NCBI GenBank assembly: GCA_047614125.1
Contig: JBLHHI010000018.1
Location: forward strand, 1-35,782
DNA from: JBLHHI01 sp047614125
Lineage (GTDB): Bacteria; Bacteroidota; Bacteroidia; NS11-12g; UBA9320
Direction: 5' to 3'
DNA: 35,782 nt
Shown here: piece after piece, positions 33,018-35,782 of the stretch
Position numbering within the stretch: position 1 is the first letter of the stretch
How the letters are laid out: every line of letters begins with the position of its first letter
Program-made: the position numbers and the translations under genes
The notes under the pieces: generated by a model
What the model saw: the letters and a program-made list of their open reading frames with translations, nothing else
Database searches by the model: none
Told to the model about the DNA's origin: nothing

Positions 33018-33926
33018 ATGCAGAGAATAAAATCATTTCATCCCACTACAAAGCGGCGTCAAGAGCGTCAAACCGACCTCATAACCGGCATTCAAAAGTT
33101 CTACTCCGAAGCCACCATCGACTACAGTTTTTGGAGTAAGAAAATGAACATGCACTATGGATATTTGGCAAACTGGAAACAGTTCTTTTACAGAGAGTCT
33201 ATGTTAAACCAGATGAATGTAGAGGTGATGAACCGACTCAAACTTCCAAAAAATCAGAGCAGCACCGTAATCGATGCCGGTTGCGGTGTGGGTGCCACGG
33301 CACGATATATAGCGGCAAATAATCCAGACTCCAATATAAAGGCAATCAACATTGTTTCTGCCCACCTTCGAGAAGCAAAGCTCAGAAATTGGCACGCCGG
33401 ACTCAACCAACAAATTTCAATGATCTACGCCGATTACCACCATTTGCCTTTACCTAATGCAATGGCCGATGGTGCCTTTGCCATGGAAAGCATGTGCCAC
33501 AGCTTAAACAAAGAGGAATGGATTGCCGAAATGGCTCGTGTTCTTAAACCGGGTGGCAGACTGGTTATTACCGACTGCTTTTTGCAAAACCCAAACAAGC
33601 CTATGGGCCGAATATCAAAATGGGCCTATGATCAGTTTAGAGCCTTGTGGCACGTACCGCATTTAGCGGAAATTAAGACCTTTACGCAAAGTTTGAAACA
33701 AGCCGGTTTTGTTATTAAAGAGGTACGAAATGCCCGTTGGAACGTGGCTCCAAGCGTATTTCACTCTCCCTTTGTGGTTGCCAGTTTTTTGATCAAATCA
33801 TTTTTCAAACTCGACAAACTCGGTGCCGAACGGATGAATAATCTAAAGGCCGTATTGTTCTCAATAATCTTAGGTTGCAGTTTTAACAAATTCAGCTATT
33901 TCATTGTTACGGCGGAGAAAGCATAG
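33018..33926 (+). CDS. SAM-dependent methyltransferase (class I, Methyltransf_11-like)
   Basis: From ATG 33018, one base after the epimerase stop, the product is 302 residues. SAM motif I is VIDAGCGVGATARY (84-97), motif II region MIYADYHHLPLPNAMADGAFAMES, and VLKPGGRLVITDCFL follows. The N-terminal HYGYLANWKQFFY and the hydrophobic C-terminal part resemble methyltransferases that act on lipids, sterols or tocopherol-like quinones; the substrate is inference. An in-frame ATG at 32982 would overlap the epimerase gene by 35 bp and lacks support. Confidence 0.86.
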   Translation: MQRIKSFHPTTKRRQERQTDLITGIQKFYSEATIDYSFWSKKMNMHYGYLANWKQFFYRESMLNQMNVEVMNRLKLPKNQSSTVIDAGCGVGATARYIAANNPDSNIKAINIVSAHLREAKLRNWHAGLNQQISMIYADYHHLPLPNAMADGAFAMESMCHSLNKEEWIAEMARVLKPGGRLVITDCFLQNPNKPMGRISKWAYDQFRALWHVPHLAEIKTFTQSLKQAGFVIKEVRNARWNVAPSVFHSPFVVASFLIKSFFKLDKLGAERMNNLKAVLFSIILGCSFNKFSYFIVTAEKA

Positions 33927-34191
33927 GCATTAGTATTAAGCATCTGAATAGATACAAGTAGCAAGTAGTAAGTAGTAAGATATACCCTTCAGAACTAAAA
34001 GCGAGCCCCCGGAGTGATAAAATCCAAAGTATTTTATTTATGAGATTTGGCTCGTTCATTAAAAACTTTCCGCATTAAAAATTTAGAATTTAACATTCAA
34101 AATTCGCTATTTTCAATAATCCATTGGCCATTTCATCTTGATACTCAAATCTTGATACTTGATACTTAATACTTCATAAAAACGCTTTTCT
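33927..34191. other. Intergenic stretch with short direct repeats
   Basis: No gene is seen. AAGTAGTAAGTAGTAAG (33966-33980) and GATACTTGATACTTAATACTTC (34154-34175) are short tandem-like words. GCGAGCC (34001) and GGCTCGT (34049) form an inverted repeat around a 40-nt loop. No good T-tract follows. Confidence 0.45.
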
Positions 34192-35235
34192 TTGAAGTTC
34201 TTAAAAACATTGACCTCATTCATCCAAAAATATCGCAAAAACTACCTCGCCGTTGCTGGCTTTGCCTTCATTGTGGTTTGCGTTTTCATTTCCATTTTGG
34301 GCTACCTCATCACCCCAGATCAAAGCCCCTCGTGCAACGAAATGAACCTGCAGCTTGGATTAAAACCTCCTGGCATGATGGCAACTTTTGTAGAGCCGCT
34401 GGTTGAAGAATCCAATCAAAACTTTATAGCAACGATGTTGTATGGAAAAGAGCGCTCAACACCTACCTTTTTGTGGAACTCAGTTGGTGACACATCTCTC
34501 GTACAAGTAACTCAATATCAACTCGACAAATCTACATCCACACCAGAAATAAAAACCCAAACGCGCAGATACTTTTTAGGCACCGATGTATTTGGACGCG
34601 ATGTATGGAGCCGAGTTTTGCTGGGCACCCGAGTCTCGCTTTCCGTAGGATTAATTTCTGTGCTAATATCCTTAGTCTTAGGCCTCTTTTTTGGATTGTG
34701 CGCCGGGTATTATCGCGGTTGGGTAGATAAGGCCATTATGTGGTTAATCAATGTAATTTGGTCGTTGCCCACCTTGCTCTTAGTTATTGCCATCACCTTT
34801 GCCTTGGGTAAAGGATTCTGGCAAATATTTGTAGCTGTTGGATTAACGATGTGGGTAGAATTGGCGCGCATTGTACGTGGCCAGGTATTTAGTTTGCGCG
34901 AGCAAGAATTTGTTCAAGCGGCTGGAATGCTGGGCTACAGCGATGTTCGCATCATGATTAAACACATTCTCCCCAACTTATTAGGACCCATTGTGGTAAT
35001 CTGCGCCGCCAACTTCGCTTCTGCCATTTTGCTCGAAGCCGGTCTGAGTTTTTTGGGTCTTGGTGTTCAACCGCCTCTTCCCAGCTGGGGACAAATGCTC
35101 AACGAAAATTACGCCTACATCGCCTTTAATAAGGTGCACCTTGCGCTGGCACCCGGCATTGCCATTATGTTGCTGGTTATGTCGTTTAACTTTGTTGGAA
35201 ACGGGTTGCGAGATGCGTTGGATGTGAAATTATAG
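34192..35235 (+). CDS. ABC transporter permease, DppC/OppC type
   Basis: The 347-residue inner-membrane permease belongs to the dipeptide/oligopeptide/nickel group. It has an N-terminal helix (about 18-38), a long external segment (about 40-125), YFLGTDVFGRDVWSRVLLGTRVS, then five more helices with the cytoplasmic ATPase-contact EAA loop (EFVQAAGMLGYSDVRIMIKHILPN) and the C-terminal GLSFLGLGVQPPLPSWG. The start is TTG at 34192; no ATG lies near the required N-terminus. The external segment is longer than in E. coli DppC. The partner permease, ATPases and binding protein are not in the window, so the substrate is undefined. Confidence 0.92.
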   Translation: MKFLKTLTSFIQKYRKNYLAVAGFAFIVVCVFISILGYLITPDQSPSCNEMNLQLGLKPPGMMATFVEPLVEESNQNFIATMLYGKERSTPTFLWNSVGDTSLVQVTQYQLDKSTSTPEIKTQTRRYFLGTDVFGRDVWSRVLLGTRVSLSVGLISVLISLVLGLFFGLCAGYYRGWVDKAIMWLINVIWSLPTLLLVIAITFALGKGFWQIFVAVGLTMWVELARIVRGQVFSLREQEFVQAAGMLGYSDVRIMIKHILPNLLGPIVVICAANFASAILLEAGLSFLGLGVQPPLPSWGQMLNENYAYIAFNKVHLALAPGIAIMLLVMSFNFVGNGLRDALDVKL

Positions 35236-35257
35236 GTTGGTGCTGCGCACTATTTCG

Positions 35258-35335
35258 GGTTTATAGTTAGTTCATGTAGTGCTTCGCACTGTTTATGGTT
35301 TATTGTTTATGGTTGGATGCGGACAAGTTCAACCG
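35258..35335 (+). repeat. 78-bp direct repeat, copy 1
   Basis: Identical to 35389-35466. It contains AGTGC-TTC-GCACT (35278-35290), a hairpin repeated again at about 35370 and 35409, and ends with GGACAAGTTCAACCG. Confidence 0.93.
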
Positions 35336-35388
35336 TATCAAGTCTTTACAGGATATTATTAGTTCATTTAGTGCTTCGCACTGTTTAT

Positions 35389-35466
35389 GGTTTATAGTTA
35401 GTTCATGTAGTGCTTCGCACTGTTTATGGTTTATTGTTTATGGTTGGATGCGGACAAGTTCAACCG
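35389..35466 (+). repeat. 78-bp direct repeat, copy 2
   Basis: Perfect second copy, 131 bp after the first. Its right end is 3 bp before the IS256 transposase remnant that starts at 35470. Perfect identity suggests a recent duplication. Confidence 0.93.
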
Positions 35467-35469
35467 AGT

Positions 35470-35571
35470 CTATCCCGATTTTTGCCATTTCTTTCTAATT
35501 TGGATAGCTGCTAGGTAAATAGATTTTAATGCGGCATCATCATGAGGGAAGACTTTTTTGTTTCTGGTGTA
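35470..35571 (-). pseudogene. IS256-family transposase C-terminal remnant
   Basis: Thirty-three codons on the minus strand read YTRNKKVFPHDDAALKSIYL and AAIQIRKKWQKSG, ending at TAG (35470-35472), with an in-frame TAG shortly upstream. FP.D.AALK.IYLA...I.KKW is the conserved end of mutator-type (IS256) transposases. The DDE catalytic part and the last residues of the normal C-terminus are missing. Confidence 0.72.
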
Positions 35572-35643
35572 CTATAATACTCCCCACTATTGAACCAAAA
35601 GTATAGCAAGTTAAGTTAATAATTGTAATTGGTTTAAAGTCAT

Positions 35644-35782
35644 TTATGCTGCTTGTTTTCTTATGGATTCCAGGTACCTGTAATGGGGTTTTTGTTCTGT
35701 TGTGTGATGTGTTTTTTGATTGTAGTAATTGACATACTGTTCAATTCCTTCGTAAAGCTTCAATCCATCATCTGCAGGGTTT
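35644..35782 (-). mobile_element. IS3-family transposase (OrfB) C-terminus, running off the right edge
   Basis: On the minus strand the frame is open from the window edge to TAA at 35644-35646: NPADDGLKLYEGIEQYVNYY, then NQKTHHTTEQKPHYRYLESI and RKQAA. GLxLYEGIEQYVNYYNQKxxH is the characteristic end of the integrase-core OrfB of IS3-type elements. Whether the element is intact cannot be told because the catalytic core lies outside the window. Confidence 0.75.

Noticed and set aside
35295..35498. 67-codon open frame near the right end
   Set aside because: Its repeated SASHCLWFIV segments come from the 78-bp direct repeat and its hairpin words; it is not a protein gene.

Overview
The window looks like a chromosomal segment of a Bacteroidota bacterium, most likely of the Flavobacteriia/Cryomorphaceae type. 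The evidence is a SusC/SusD pair with surface lipoproteins, a gliding lipoprotein GldB, a DUF4290 protein, remnants of type IX secretion (T9SS) sorting tails, a Bacteroidota-type promoter (TTG, 19 bp, TAnnTTTG) and gene starts with little Shine-Dalgarno signal. No tRNA, rRNA or CRISPR array was seen.

Layout: (1) 1-610, a cluster of short palindromic repeats. (2) 615-3020, divergent fumarylacetoacetase and quinone-type dihydroorotate dehydrogenase genes. (3) 3021-3954, a gene-free block holding three copies (A, B, C) of a structured repeat. (4) 3955-11090, an envelope block: MCE/MlaD-like lipid transport protein, murein amidase, LptD-like LPS assembly protein, TlpA-like redoxin, MurA with Asp in place of the catalytic Cys, and a DUF4290 protein. 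(5) 11253-17400, a four-gene SusC-SusD-lipoprotein-lipoprotein operon closed by a strong terminator; its layout resembles B. thetaiotaomicron BT2264-BT2261, a SusCD complex found with peptide. (6) 17457-27735, housekeeping and metabolic genes: semialdehyde dehydrogenase, gldB, a PorT-like outer-membrane protein, nadE, an aldose-epimerase-like protein, a frameshifted alpha/beta-hydrolase remnant, an M3 peptidase overlapping a GNAT acetyltransferase, a second repeat cluster and an alpha/beta-hydrolase lipoprotein. (7) 27736-29400, a gene graveyard with an IS4-type transposase tail, a fourth copy (D) of the structured repeat, two T9SS-tail remnants, an unknown C-terminal fragment and one small intact membrane-protein gene. 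(8) 29461-30645, an AAA_14/DUF4143 ATPase. (9) 30718-33926, an apparently self-regulated GbsR-type operon with two paralogous small membrane proteins, a TIGR01777 epimerase and a methyltransferase. (10) 34192-35235, a DppC-like permease. (11) 35236-35782, a 78-bp direct duplication and the C-terminal ends of IS256- and IS3-type transposases.

The most interesting signal is the structured repeat. Four copies share an AACCTGA...TTCAG head, and each carries an 8-bp hairpin with a 2-nt loop 70 or 71 nt downstream. The stem sequence differs in every copy while pairing is kept, which is covariation. Other notable points are the twin operators of the GbsR operon with a nearly leaderless promoter, a 51-bp tandem palindromic repeat in two distant clusters of opposite orientation, and a GNAT protein whose C-terminus is encoded by an inserted repeat. 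Peptide handling recurs (BT2264-like SusCD, Dcp-like peptidase, DppC-like permease), but the sequence does not show that these genes act together.
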